Assembly: GCF_015690355.1 (NCBI RefSeq)
Contig: NZ_JADPRT010000001.1
Span: forward strand, 248,001 to 312,000
Reading direction: 5' to 3'
Source: Streptacidiphilus fuscans
GTDB taxonomy: Bacteria > Actinomycetota > Actinomycetes > Streptomycetales > Streptomycetaceae
Length of the DNA: 64,000 bases
The position numbers and the translations under genes are program-made. The notes under the pieces are model-generated. The model made no database searches, was not told the origin of the DNA, and saw only the letters and a list, made by a program, of their open reading frames with translations. This document shows, piece by piece, positions 34,811 through 43,105 of the stretch (positions are counted from its first letter, which is position 1; the number at the start of each line of letters is the position of its first letter).

Positions 34811-37800
34811 TGAGGGGCAGCATGAGGGGCAGGATGACCCATCGGCTTCCCGCAGGCGGGCGCATCGACCGCTCCGCGCCGCTCCGATTTACCTTTGACG
34901 GGGTCGAGTACCAGGGATTTCGCGGCGACACCCTGGCTTCCGCGCTGTTGGCGAACGGAGTCCTGACGGTCGGGCGCAGCCTCTACCGCGACCGGCCGCG
35001 AGGGATCGTCTCGGCGGGCGTCGACGAGCCGCACGCGCTGGTGCAGGTGGAGGGGTCTTGCTCCGAGCCGATGCTGCTGGCCACCACGATGGAGCTCTAC
35101 GACGGCCTGACCGCCCGCAGCCTGAAGGGCCGTGGGCGGCTCGACGAGGCCCCGGACGAGGCCGCCGACGAGCCCGTCCACGACAAGATGTACCGGCACG
35201 CCGACGTGGTCGTCGTGGGTGCGGGCCCGGCCGGGCTGGCGGCGGGGTTGGCGGCGGGCCGCTCCGGTGCCCGCGTCGTCCTGGTCGACGACCAGCCGGA
35301 ACTCGGCGGCGCGTTGCTCGCCGGACACGCAGGGTTCGGGCGTGAGCAGATCGACGGCCGCCCGGCCCTGGAGTGGGTCGCCCGCGTCCGTGCGGAACTC
35401 GCCGCGCAGCCGGAGACCCTGGTGCTCACCCGGTCGACGGCCATCGGCTACCACGACCACAACTACCTGCTGGTGGCCGAGCGTCGCACCGACCATCTCG
35501 GCCCGCTGCCCGTGCCGGGGGTGTCGCGGCAGCGGCTGTGGCACGTCCGGGCGCGGGAGGTGGTGCTGGCCACCGGCGCGCACCAGCGTCCGATGGTCTT
35601 CGCGGGCAACGACCGGCCGGGCGTGATGTCGGCGGCTGCGGTGCGCACCTACGTCGACCGCTACGCGGTGCTGCCGGGGCACCGCGCGGTCCTCTTCACC
35701 ACCGACGACCAGGCGTACGCGACGGCGCTGGACCTGGTCGCGGCGGGCGCGGAGGTCGCCGCGCTCGTCGACACCCGACCCGAGCCCCCTGCGGCGCTGG
35801 TCGACGCGTGCCGCGACGCCGGGATCGAGGTCGTCCCCGGATCGGCCGTCGTCGCGACGGCGGCCGGGGACGAGGACGGGACCGAGGGCGAGACCAAGGG
35901 CGAGGGCCGGATCACGGGCGTGCGGATCAGCGCGCTCACGGACGACGACCAGCTGGTCGGAGCGGTCCGCGAGGTGGCGTGCGACCTGCTGGCCGTCTCC
36001 GGCGGCTGGAGCCCGGCGGTGCACCTGTGGAGCCAGTCCCGGGGCACCGTCCGCTACGACGACGACCTCGCCGCCTTCGTCCCGGACCGGGCCGCTCAGG
36101 CGGTCCAGGCCGTCGGCGCCGGGCGCGGCACCTACGATCTGGCGAGCTGCCTGCGCGAGGGCTTCGCCGCAGGGGCGGAGGCGGCGTCGCGCGCCGGGTT
36201 CGGCGGCGAGGCGCCCGACGAGCCCGAGGCGCTCGACGAGCCTGAGGTGCCGTCGGTCGTCGGCGACCAGCCGCCGACGCGACCGCGACCCGTCTGGCTG
36301 GTGCCCGCCGAGCAGGGGTCCTCTGCCGTTTCAGGTGATCTGGGGGAGTGGCACGACCACTTCGTTGACTCCCAGCGGGACGCCACGGTCGCCGACGTCC
36401 AACGCGCGGTTCGGGCGGGCATGCGCTCGGTGGAGCACATCAAGCGCTACACGACCATCGGCACCGCCCACGACCAAGGAAAATCCTGCGGCGTGGCCGC
36501 GATCGGCGTCATCGCTCGCCTACTGGGCGCGGGTTCACCGGGTGAGGTCGGCACCACGACCTTCCGCGGCCCGTACGTCCCGGTCTCCTTCGCGCTGCTG
36601 GCTGGGCGCGAGCGAGGCCCGCTCTTCGATCCGGTCCGCACGACGCCGATCCACCCCTGGCACGTCCGGCACGGCGCGGTCTTCGAGAACGTCGGCCAGT
36701 GGAAGCGGCCTCGCTACTACCCCAGGGTAGGGGAAAGTATGGACGCCGCCGTGCTGCGCGAGTGCCGCGCCGCACGCGAGGGCGTCGCGGTGATGGACGC
36801 GTCCACGCTCGGCAAGATCGACGTGGTCGGCCCGGACGCGGGCCTGCTGCTGGACCGGCTCTACACCAACGGCTTCGCCAAACTGCCCGTGGGCTCCGCC
36901 CGTTACGGCGTGATGTGCCGCCCGGACGGCATGGTCTTCGACGACGGCGTGACGCTCCGGCTCGCCGCCGACCACTACTACCTGACCACCACGACCGGCA
37001 ACGCCGCGCCGGTGCTCGACTGGCTGGAGGAGTGGCTCCAGACGGAGTGGCCCGACCTGCGCGTCCGCTGCACCTCGGTGACCGAGCAGTGGGCGACGGT
37101 GGCGGTGGTCGGCCCCCGCTCCCGCGAGGTGATCGCCGCCCTCGCCCCGGAGCTGGACGTGTCGAACGACGCCTTCCCCTTCATGACGGTGCGTCACACC
37201 AGCCTGGCCAACGGTGTCGAGGCGCGGATCTGCCGGATCTCCTTCTCCGGCGAGCTGGCCTACGAGATCAACGTCGCGAGCTGGTACGGGCTCGCCGTCT
37301 GGGAGGCGGTCCTCGCCTACGGCGCGCACCTCGGCATCACCCCCTACGGCACCGAGGCCATGCACGTGCTGCGCGCCGAGAAGGGCTACCCGATCGTCGG
37401 CCAGGACACCGACGGCACGGTCACCCCGAAGGACCTCGGCATGGAGTGGATCGTGGCGCGGCACAAGCACTTCGTCGGCAAGCGCTCCTTCCGCCGCGGC
37501 GACACGGCGCGCGGCGACCGTCGGCAGCTGGTCGGTCTGCTGCCGGTGGACGAGACGGAGCTGCTGCCGGAGGGGTCGCAACTGGTCGAGATCGACGCCG
37601 ATCTGACGGTCACTCCGGTCGAGTCGCTCGGCCACGTCACGTCCAGCTACCGCAGCGCCGCGCTGGGCCGGACGTTCGCGCTGGCGCTCGTGCGCGGCGG
37701 CCGGGAGCGGATCGGGGAGACGGTCCTGGCCCCGCTTTCCGACGGCCGCACGGTGCCGGCGACGATCACCGATCCCGTCCTCTACGACCCCAAGGGAGCC

Positions 37801-37815
37801 CGTCGTGACGGCTGA
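34807..37815 (+). CDS. soxA: Sarcosine oxidase alpha subunit
   Basis: A 1002-residue subunit. N-terminal ferredoxin-like region (FTFDGVEYQGFRGDTLASALLANG) with the Cys of VEGSCSEPM, a central NAD-binding/FAD-type Rossmann region (VVVGAGPAGLAAGLAAGRSG, ATGAHQRPMVFAGNDRPGVM) and a C-terminal THF-binding GcvT domain (from about 600: VMDASTLGKIDVVGPDAG, YEINVASWYGLAVWEAV, KGYPIVGQDTDGTVTP). It binds NAD and hosts the folate site. The start is ambiguous: ATG codons at 34807, 34810, 34822 and 34834 lie within a small repeat (ATGAGGGGCAG). 34807 overlaps the soxD stop; 34834 (MTHRLPAGG) is closer to known N-termini. Acidic and Glu/Gly-rich repeats expand two loops. It overlaps soxG by 11 nt. Confidence 0.95.
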   Translation: MMRGSMRGRMTHRLPAGGRIDRSAPLRFTFDGVEYQGFRGDTLASALLANGVLTVGRSLYRDRPRGIVSAGVDEPHALVQVEGSCSEPMLLATTMELYDGLTARSLKGRGRLDEAPDEAADEPVHDKMYRHADVVVVGAGPAGLAAGLAAGRSGARVVLVDDQPELGGALLAGHAGFGREQIDGRPALEWVARVRAELAAQPETLVLTRSTAIGYHDHNYLLVAERRTDHLGPLPVPGVSRQRLWHVRAREVVLATGAHQRPMVFAGNDRPGVMSAAAVRTYVDRYAVLPGHRAVLFTTDDQAYATALDLVAAGAEVAALVDTRPEPPAALVDACRDAGIEVVPGSAVVATAAGDEDGTEGETKGEGRITGVRISALTDDDQLVGAVREVACDLLAVSGGWSPAVHLWSQSRGTVRYDDDLAAFVPDRAAQAVQAVGAGRGTYDLASCLREGFAAGAEAASRAGFGGEAPDEPEALDEPEVPSVVGDQPPTRPRPVWLVPAEQGSSAVSGDLGEWHDHFVDSQRDATVADVQRAVRAGMRSVEHIKRYTTIGTAHDQGKSCGVAAIGVIARLLGAGSPGEVGTTTFRGPYVPVSFALLAGRERGPLFDPVRTTPIHPWHVRHGAVFENVGQWKRPRYYPRVGESMDAAVLRECRAAREGVAVMDASTLGKIDVVGPDAGLLLDRLYTNGFAKLPVGSARYGVMCRPDGMVFDDGVTLRLAADHYYLTTTTGNAAPVLDWLEEWLQTEWPDLRVRCTSVTEQWATVAVVGPRSREVIAALAPELDVSNDAFPFMTVRHTSLANGVEARICRISFSGELAYEINVASWYGLAVWEAVLAYGAHLGITPYGTEAMHVLRAEKGYPIVGQDTDGTVTPKDLGMEWIVARHKHFVGKRSFRRGDTARGDRRQLVGLLPVDETELLPEGSQLVEIDADLTVTPVESLGHVTSSYRSAALGRTFALALVRGGRERIGETVLAPLSDGRTVPATITDPVLYDPKGARRDG

Positions 37816-38458
37816 CCCCGACCTGCGCCGCAGCCCGCTCGCCCACCTCGGCGAGATCGTCGCGGGAGAGGGAGGCCGACAGGTGACGCTGCGTGAGGTG
37901 CCCTTCCTTACGCAGATCAACCTCCGGCTCGACCCGGACGGGCAGGCGGCGGCGCGGGTGGGCCGTGTGCTCGGCACGCCGCTTCCCACCGTGCCCGGCG
38001 CGGTCGCTACGGCGGGAGTGGTGCGGGTGCTGTGGCTGGGCCCGGACGAGTGGCTCGTCGTCGCCCCGGACGGCCAGGCGTACCCGGCCCAGCGGGCGCT
38101 CCACGACGCCCTCGGCGACGAGCCGGGCTCGGTCGTGGACGTCTCCGCCAACCGCACCGCGCTCGACCTCTCCGGCCCCGCCGCCCGGGAGGTGCTGGAG
38201 AAGGGCTGTTCGATCGACCTCCACCCGCGCGCGTTCGCGCCCGGGCGCTGCGCGCAGACGACGGTCTCCAAGGTCAACGTCGTCCTGTGGCGCTTGGACG
38301 CCGGCGTCGAGGCCGGTGACGAAGCCGGATCGGACGCCTGCTACCGCCTGCTCGTCCGTCCCTCGTTCGCGCAGTACCTCGCCGACTGGCTCACCGACGC
38401 GATGGAGGAGTACCGGCACCCGGCTCTGGATTCCGTCCTGCGCCTCTCCCACGGCTGA
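37805..38458 (+). CDS. soxG: Sarcosine oxidase gamma subunit
   Basis: A 217-residue subunit related to the GcvT/YgfZ fold. Starts at GTG 37805 within the end of soxA (11-nt overlap) after AAGGGAG. Family features: SPLAHLGE at the N-terminus, REVPFLTQINLRLDP, LWLGPDEWLVVAP, VDVSANRTALDLSGPAAREVLEKG and the C-terminal RPSFAQYLADWLTDAM. It closes the soxBDAG operon; no glyA, folD or serine-deaminase gene follows, though they often do in other actinobacteria. A strong hairpin follows 11 nt after the stop. Confidence 0.94.
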   Translation: MTADPDLRRSPLAHLGEIVAGEGGRQVTLREVPFLTQINLRLDPDGQAAARVGRVLGTPLPTVPGAVATAGVVRVLWLGPDEWLVVAPDGQAYPAQRALHDALGDEPGSVVDVSANRTALDLSGPAAREVLEKGCSIDLHPRAFAPGRCAQTTVSKVNVVLWRLDAGVEAGDEAGSDACYRLLVRPSFAQYLADWLTDAMEEYRHPALDSVLRLSHG

Positions 38459-38469
38459 CCGCCGCTGAC

Positions 38470-38502
38470 CCACGGGCGGAGCACGCTGTGCCCCGCCCGT
38501 GG
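38470..38502. terminator. sox operon terminator
   Basis: CCACGGGCGG (38470-38479) and CCGCCCGTGG (38493-38502), a perfect 10-bp stem with a 13-nt loop, just after soxG. Confidence 0.8.
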
Positions 38503-38815
38503 CATGCCCGGCAGGTCGCTGACCTGGGACTTTGTGCTGCATGGCGGATTTCCCGCCACTCCGGGCCCCGGTACTGCTACCATGAAGGCGCAGGGTTCGC
38601 CCTGAACGCTCCCGCGAGTCTCTCCCGGTTGAGCGCACGGCAGACAAATCTCCTGCCGCTGAAGGTCCCGTCAGAGATCACGTGACAGTCGTACGTCGGC
38701 CCGATGCCGCGTGCTTGTCCCGCCTGTTCTCGACGGCCTCTGTCCGTCGCGTGTCGATGCCCGCGACGCAGTTCTCCACGCCTTTTCGCACGTCACCTCC
38801 AGAACGGGGTTTTGT
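38503..38815 (+). promoter_or_regulatory. Long leader region of rho
   Basis: About 310 bp between the sox terminator and the rho start, without a gene. It holds a TACCAT -10-like element (about 38578-38583) and several C-rich unstructured stretches near the start codon. Rho genes are often autoregulated by Rho-dependent termination in a long leader, so this may do the same. There is no recognisable riboswitch. Confidence 0.35.
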
Positions 38816-40279
38816 ATGACCACCGCAATCGCACCCACTATGAGCACCACAACCACATCCACAGCCGCACCGTCGTCCACACCGTCCGACGAGGCGCTGG
38901 AGGGACTCCTCCGCGCCGAACTCCACCAACTCGCCACCACCCTGGGCATTCCGGGCGCCACCCGGCTGCGCAAGGCCGAGCTGGTCGAGGCGATCGCCGC
39001 CAAGCGCGTCGTCGCGCAGGCAGCCCCGGTCGCCGTCCCTGGTCCCGCCCCCGTCCCCGTCCCCGTCCCCGACACTGACCCTGACGGGACGTCGATCTCC
39101 GGCGTGCTGGAGATCCGGGACGGCCACGCCTTCCTTCGCACCTCCGGCTACCTGCCCGGCCCCGACGACCTGTACGTGTCGATGGGTCAGGTCCGCAACC
39201 TTGGCCTGCGCACCGGTGATCTGATCACCGGAACCGCGCGCTCCGAGCCGGGCAACTCCGGCAACGGCAGGAAGACCGGCCGCTCCGGCCGCTCCAACCC
39301 TTCCGACCGGTCTGAGCGCACAGACCGCTCCGACCGCCGTACGGCGCTGGGACGCGTCGACCTCGTCAACGGCCGGGCGCCCGAACTGATGCGCAACCGG
39401 CCCGAGTTCACCAAGCTGACCCCGCTCTACCCGCAGGAGCAGCTGCACCTGGAGACCGACCCCGGCGTCCTCGCCACCCGCGTCATCGATCTGGTCGCCC
39501 CGATCGGCAAGGGGCAGCGCGGCCTGATCGTCGCCCCGCCGAAGACCGGCAAGACGATGATCCTGCAGTCGATCGCCGCCGCCGTCGCCAAGAACCACCC
39601 CGAGGCGCACCTGATGGTCGTCCTGGTCGACGAGCGTCCGGAGGAGGTCACCGACATGCAGCGTTCGGTGCAGGGCGAGGTGCTCGCCTCGACCTTCGAC
39701 CGGCCCGCACGCGAGCACATCGCCCTCGCGGAACTCGCCATCGAGCGTGCCAAGCGCCTGGTCGAGCTCGGGCACGACGTGGTCGTGATGCTGGACTCGA
39801 TCACCCGCCTCGCCCGGGCCTACAACACGGCGGCCCCGACCTCGGGCCGGATCCTCACCGGCGGCCTGGACGCCGGCGCGCTCCACCTGCCGAAGCGGTT
39901 CTTCGGCGCGAGCCGCAACATCGAGGACGGCGGCTCGCTGACCATCATCGCCACGGCCCTGGTCGACACCGGCTCCCGGATGGACGACCTGATCTTCGAG
40001 GAGCTCAAGAGCACGGGCAACATGGAACTCCGGCTCGACCGCCGCCTCGCCGACCGCCGGGTCTTCCCCGCCGTCGACCCCCAGGCCTCCGGCACCCGCC
40101 GCGAGGAACTCCTCCTCGGTCCCGCCCGCACCACCGCGACCTGGACCCTCCGCCGCGTCCTCAACGCCCTCGACACCCAGGCCGCGACGGAGCTCCTGAT
40201 CGACCGGCTGAAGCAGTCCCCGAACAACGCGGACTTCCTCCGCAAGGTGGCGGTCAGCCGTCCGGCGGACGCCGCCTGA
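38816..40279 (+). CDS. rho: Transcription termination factor Rho, short paralogue
   Basis: A 487-residue hexameric RNA-dependent ATPase. N-terminal Rho_N helix bundle (LHQLATTLGIPGATRLRKAE, about 44-66), a short Pro/Val linker, the RNA-binding CSD (GVLEIRDGHAFLRTSGYL, GPDDLYVSMGQVRNLGLRTG), then the RecA-like motor: P-loop VAPPKTGKTM (about 238-247), Walker B VVMLDSITRLARAYN and the subunit-interface ASRNIEDGGSL. Differences from usual: E. coli GFGFLR is HAFLR here, so one RNA-stacking aromatic is lost; an Arg/Ser/Asp-rich insertion lies near 137-180; and the long N-terminal insertion of housekeeping actinobacterial Rho is missing. Gene context (sox and Nudix) is not the normal thrB-rho-rpmE-prfA, so I read it as a second Rho. 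Confidence 0.9.
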   Translation: MTTAIAPTMSTTTTSTAAPSSTPSDEALEGLLRAELHQLATTLGIPGATRLRKAELVEAIAAKRVVAQAAPVAVPGPAPVPVPVPDTDPDGTSISGVLEIRDGHAFLRTSGYLPGPDDLYVSMGQVRNLGLRTGDLITGTARSEPGNSGNGRKTGRSGRSNPSDRSERTDRSDRRTALGRVDLVNGRAPELMRNRPEFTKLTPLYPQEQLHLETDPGVLATRVIDLVAPIGKGQRGLIVAPPKTGKTMILQSIAAAVAKNHPEAHLMVVLVDERPEEVTDMQRSVQGEVLASTFDRPAREHIALAELAIERAKRLVELGHDVVVMLDSITRLARAYNTAAPTSGRILTGGLDAGALHLPKRFFGASRNIEDGGSLTIIATALVDTGSRMDDLIFEELKSTGNMELRLDRRLADRRVFPAVDPQASGTRREELLLGPARTTATWTLRRVLNALDTQAATELLIDRLKQSPNNADFLRKVAVSRPADAA

Positions 40280-40331
40280 CGGCGTGTGGTTCCCTGGACT
40301 CGTCACAGCAGCACGCCTGAGGGGAGCAGAC

Positions 40332-40817
40332 GTGAACCCGCTGCCGGACCGGTCCGCACCGCGCGTCAGCGCCCGCGCCGTGCTGACGGACCAGCTCGAC
40401 CGCCTTCTCCTGGTGCGCCACCAGAACGCCGACCGGGACTTCCACGTGCTCCCCGGCGGACGGCTCGAACCCGGCGAGACCGCGGCAGAGGCCGCACGCC
40501 GCGAGATGCTCGAAGAGACCGGGCTCCGCGTCGTGATCGGAGACCTGCTCTGGGTCCGGGAGTTCCTCCCCGAGAGGCACCCCGGAGACCCGCACCACAC
40601 GACCGTCAGGCAGCAACTCCAGCTCATCTTCCGCGCGGCCCTCGGACCCGGCGCGGAGCAGTCCGCGCCCCTACAGCCCGACCCCACGCAGACGGACCTC
40701 GTCTGGCAGCCGCTCACCGCACTCGACGCCGTGACCCTCGTGCCGGTCGGCCTGGCTGGACCGCTGGCGGAGCTGGGCAGGGGACACTCGCCCGTCTACC
40801 TGGGAGACCTGGCCTGA
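40332..40817 (+). CDS. Nudix hydrolase
   Basis: A 161-residue Nudix-fold hydrolase. The box GGRLEPGETAAEAARREMLE-ETG (about 42-64) is complete with the catalytic Glu cluster. Such enzymes hydrolyse nucleoside diphosphates linked to other groups (oxidised dNTPs, ADP-ribose, sugar nucleotides); the substrate is not readable. GTG 40332 follows GAGGGGAG and is preferred to an upstream start at 40284. It lies 52 nt after rho and may be co-transcribed. Confidence 0.9.
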   Translation: MNPLPDRSAPRVSARAVLTDQLDRLLLVRHQNADRDFHVLPGGRLEPGETAAEAARREMLEETGLRVVIGDLLWVREFLPERHPGDPHHTTVRQQLQLIFRAALGPGAEQSAPLQPDPTQTDLVWQPLTALDAVTLVPVGLAGPLAELGRGHSPVYLGDLA

Positions 40818-40882
40818 CCCGCGCTTAGCCTCGCCGACCCGCGCAGCGACGCGGTGTCAGCACGGCGGCTATCCTCACGCGG

Positions 40883-40948
40883 GTGGTCACCCTCGCAAGA
40901 CATGCACACGATGACGAGACCGGCTTCCGACCCGAGGTGAGGGCGTGA
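40883..40948 (+). CDS. Possible 21-residue leader peptide coupled to the AEC carrier
   Basis: A GTG-initiated frame encoding VVTLARHAHDDETGF plus RPEVRA, whose TGA (40946-40948) overlaps the GTG of the carrier gene (GTGA). A -10-like TATCCT lies at 40870-40875, placing the transcript start at about the GTG, so it could be leaderless. If translated it would couple carrier translation to its own. It rests only on the overlap and promoter position. Confidence 0.3.
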   Translation: MVTLARHAHDDETGFRPEVRA

Positions 40949-41862
40949 GTCTGCTCGGCGCATTCATACCGATCTGGATCCTCACAGCGGTCGGCTACGC
41001 GGCCCGACGGCGGGGGTTGCTCAGCGAGACCGCGGGGTCGGCGTTGGGGCGCTTCGTGTTCCACATGGCGATGCCCGCCGCGCTGTTCATGACCTTGTCG
41101 GCGACGCCGATGGCCGGCTACGACTACCGCGCGCTGCTCGCGTTCGGAGCGAGCACCGCCGTCGTGATCGGCGTCGGCTGGCTCGGTGTCAGTCGGCTCT
41201 ACGGGCGGAAGGCGGGGGAGCGGCCGGTCTGGGGCATGGCGGCCGGGTACGTGAACTCGGCGAACCTCGGTATCCCGATCGCCCAGCAGGTGCTGCACTC
41301 GGTGTCCTTCCTGGCCGAGGTGGTCCTGCTGCAGACGCTCGTCGTCACGCCGGTCATCCTGATCGCCCTGGACCGTCACGGCGACAGCGCCGGTCGGGTC
41401 CGGCTGCGCCGGATCGCGAGCCTGCCGTTCCGGAATCCGGTGATCCTCGGCTCGGCGCTCGGTGTGGTCTGGTCGGCCGCGCATCTGCCGGTGCCGCACG
41501 CGGTGTCCAGTTCGCTCGAGCTGCTCGCGGGGGCGGCCGTGCCCGTGGCCCTGATCGCGCTCGGCGCGTCGCTCCACAGCGAGTCCGGACTGAAGGTCCC
41601 GCCTGCGGAGACCGCCGTGATCACGGTGCTCAAGCTGGTGGCACAGCCGCTGGTGGCCCTCGTGTTCGGCGTCGCGCTGCACCTCACCGGCGCGGAGTTG
41701 CTGGCGGTCGTCGTCTGCGCGGGCCTGCCGACCGCGCAGAACACCTTCATCTTCGCCCAGGAGTACGGGGTCGGCGAGGCGCTCGCCAGCCGCGTGGTCA
41801 TCGTGACGACCCTCTTCTCACTCGGCACCCTCGCCGCGGCGGCGGCCCTGCTGCAGCGTTAG
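40945..41862 (+). CDS. AEC-family transporter (auxin efflux carrier type)
   Basis: A 305-residue membrane protein with about 10 predicted helices in two inverted halves, typical of the AEC/malonate-permease family. Helix 1 FIPIWILTAVGYAARRRGLL, then FVFHMAMPAALFMTLSATPM, GYVNSANLGIPIAQ (the conserved Asn/Pro crossover helix) and the matching AGLPTAQNTFIFAQEYG in the second half. Substrates of bacterial members include malate, malonate and other carboxylates; none can be assigned. GTG 40945 has GAGGTGAGG upstream and overlaps a possible leader peptide. Confidence 0.9.
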   Translation: MSLLGAFIPIWILTAVGYAARRRGLLSETAGSALGRFVFHMAMPAALFMTLSATPMAGYDYRALLAFGASTAVVIGVGWLGVSRLYGRKAGERPVWGMAAGYVNSANLGIPIAQQVLHSVSFLAEVVLLQTLVVTPVILIALDRHGDSAGRVRLRRIASLPFRNPVILGSALGVVWSAAHLPVPHAVSSSLELLAGAAVPVALIALGASLHSESGLKVPPAETAVITVLKLVAQPLVALVFGVALHLTGAELLAVVVCAGLPTAQNTFIFAQEYGVGEALASRVVIVTTLFSLGTLAAAAALLQR

Positions 41863-41953
41863 CCGCCGCGTCGCCAGTCGCCGCCCACGAGGGGTCGCTC
41901 GGCGGCCTGGCACTGCCGCCCGCCGCCCGCATCGCGGCGCGGCGACCACAACG

Positions 41954-41966
41954 TGACGTGCCGTCA
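41954..41966. repeat. Dispersed palindrome TGACG-N3-CGTCA, copy 1
   Basis: TGACG-TGC-CGTCA overlapping the stop of the alpha/beta hydrolase gene. Confidence 0.7.
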
Positions 41967-43076
41967 GGAGGCGGCTACGGCTGTCGCTTCGTCCTCCGAC
42001 GCTGGTGATTCTGACGGAGCGTCAGCAATCTTGCCCTCGGCCGACGGAGCCGGATGGCGCTGGTCCAGCCAGTCCCCGATGGTGGCGTAGGCGAGCTCGC
42101 GCGCGTCCGACTCCGAGAGCAGCACGTCGTGGCGCGCGCCCGGGATCGGGACGACGGTCGTCTCGTTGCCCAGGCAGCCCGCCCAGCGGGCGATCTGGGC
42201 CACGTCGAGCACCGTGTCGGCGCGGTCGGCCCGCTCGGACCAGGCGCGCGCGAAGTGCGTGCGGTCCGAGCGCAGCACCAGCGAGGGCACGCCGATGTCG
42301 AGCCCGTGGTGCAACTGGGCGTGACCCCGCCGGATGGCGTTGAGCCAGCCCACGGTGACCGGGAAGCCGGTCAGCGGCTTGAGGTCGAGGTCGAACTCCC
42401 ACTCGCCGTGCGCGGAGACGTGGAGCGAGTCGCCGTAGGTGGTGCTCGGCGGCAGCTTCAACGGGGTCTTGGGCGTGACCTTGGCCAGGACGCGCATCAG
42501 CTGCGTCAGCGGACCGCGCTGGGCCGACGAGCCCTGGAGGTCGAACCACGGGCTGTTCAGCACCAGCCCCGCCACCGGCGCGACGCGTCCGGCGGCGCGG
42601 CGGCGGTCCAGCCACAGCGGCAGCACCAGGCCGCCGGTGGAGTGCGCGGCCAGGACTATGGGCAGGCCGGGGTGGGCGGCGCTGACGATCGCCAGTGACC
42701 GCTCCAGCTCCTCGTCGTAGAAGGCCAGGTCGGAGACATAGTGCCCGGTCTGTCCTGGGCGGCGCGCACGGCCGCACCTGCGCAGGTCGAGCGCGTAGAA
42801 GGCGAGTCCGCGCGCGGCGGCGAAGTCGGCCAGCTCGGTCTGGAAGAAGTAGTCCGAGAACCCGTGCACGTACAGCACCGCGCCGTGCACGGCCTCGTCC
42901 GGCCGCGTCTCGCGACGGACCAGCACCGCGGCGACGGAGCCCTCGCCGTCCGGGTCGACGCCCAGGTCGAGGGTGTGCTGGACGTACCCGTCGCCGAGGA
43001 TGTCCGGCTGCCAGTCGGGCTGGACGCCGGCGTCGGCGGCAGCAGTGGCGGTGGCGACAGGCTGGGGTTCGGGCAT
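41964..43076 (-). CDS. Alpha/beta hydrolase (monoacylglycerol lipase / S33 type)
   Basis: A 370-residue serine hydrolase. Oxyanion region LYVHGFSDYFFQTELADFAA, nucleophile elbow AAHSTGGL (Ser about 146), an acidic residue in the LRSDRTHFA region and the catalytic His in PGARHDVLLSE. The fold resembles lysophospholipase/monoacylglycerol lipases. ATG 43076 follows GGAGG. Third gene of the operon after the Baeyer-Villiger monooxygenase and SDR genes (29-nt gap), it probably hydrolyses the ester made by the monooxygenase. The C-terminal tail (about 345-370) is Ser/Glu/Ala-rich and is partly encoded by one copy of the dispersed palindrome. Confidence 0.88.
   Translation of the reverse strand: MPEPQPVATATAAADAGVQPDWQPDILGDGYVQHTLDLGVDPDGEGSVAAVLVRRETRPDEAVHGAVLYVHGFSDYFFQTELADFAAARGLAFYALDLRRCGRARRPGQTGHYVSDLAFYDEELERSLAIVSAAHPGLPIVLAAHSTGGLVLPLWLDRRRAAGRVAPVAGLVLNSPWFDLQGSSAQRGPLTQLMRVLAKVTPKTPLKLPPSTTYGDSLHVSAHGEWEFDLDLKPLTGFPVTVGWLNAIRRGHAQLHHGLDIGVPSLVLRSDRTHFARAWSERADRADTVLDVAQIARWAGCLGNETTVVPIPGARHDVLLSESDARELAYATIGDWLDQRHPAPSAEGKIADAPSESPASEDEATAVAAS
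42012..42024. repeat. Dispersed palindrome TGACG-N3-CGTCA, copy 2
   Basis: CTGACG-GAG-CGTCAG (arms extend to 42011-42025) inside the 3' end of the alpha/beta hydrolase gene. Confidence 0.7.
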
Positions 43077-43105
43077 GGAACTACCTCCGGGGTGTGGGTC
43101 GAGGT

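Noticed and set aside
31244..38458. Betaine aldehyde dehydrogenase (betB) next to betA
   Set aside because: All frames around betA and sox were considered. No aldehyde dehydrogenase motifs are present anywhere in the window.
38503..38815. A glycine or THF riboswitch between sox and rho
   Set aside because: I could not find the conserved cores or pairing of either class; only the terminator hairpin is clear.
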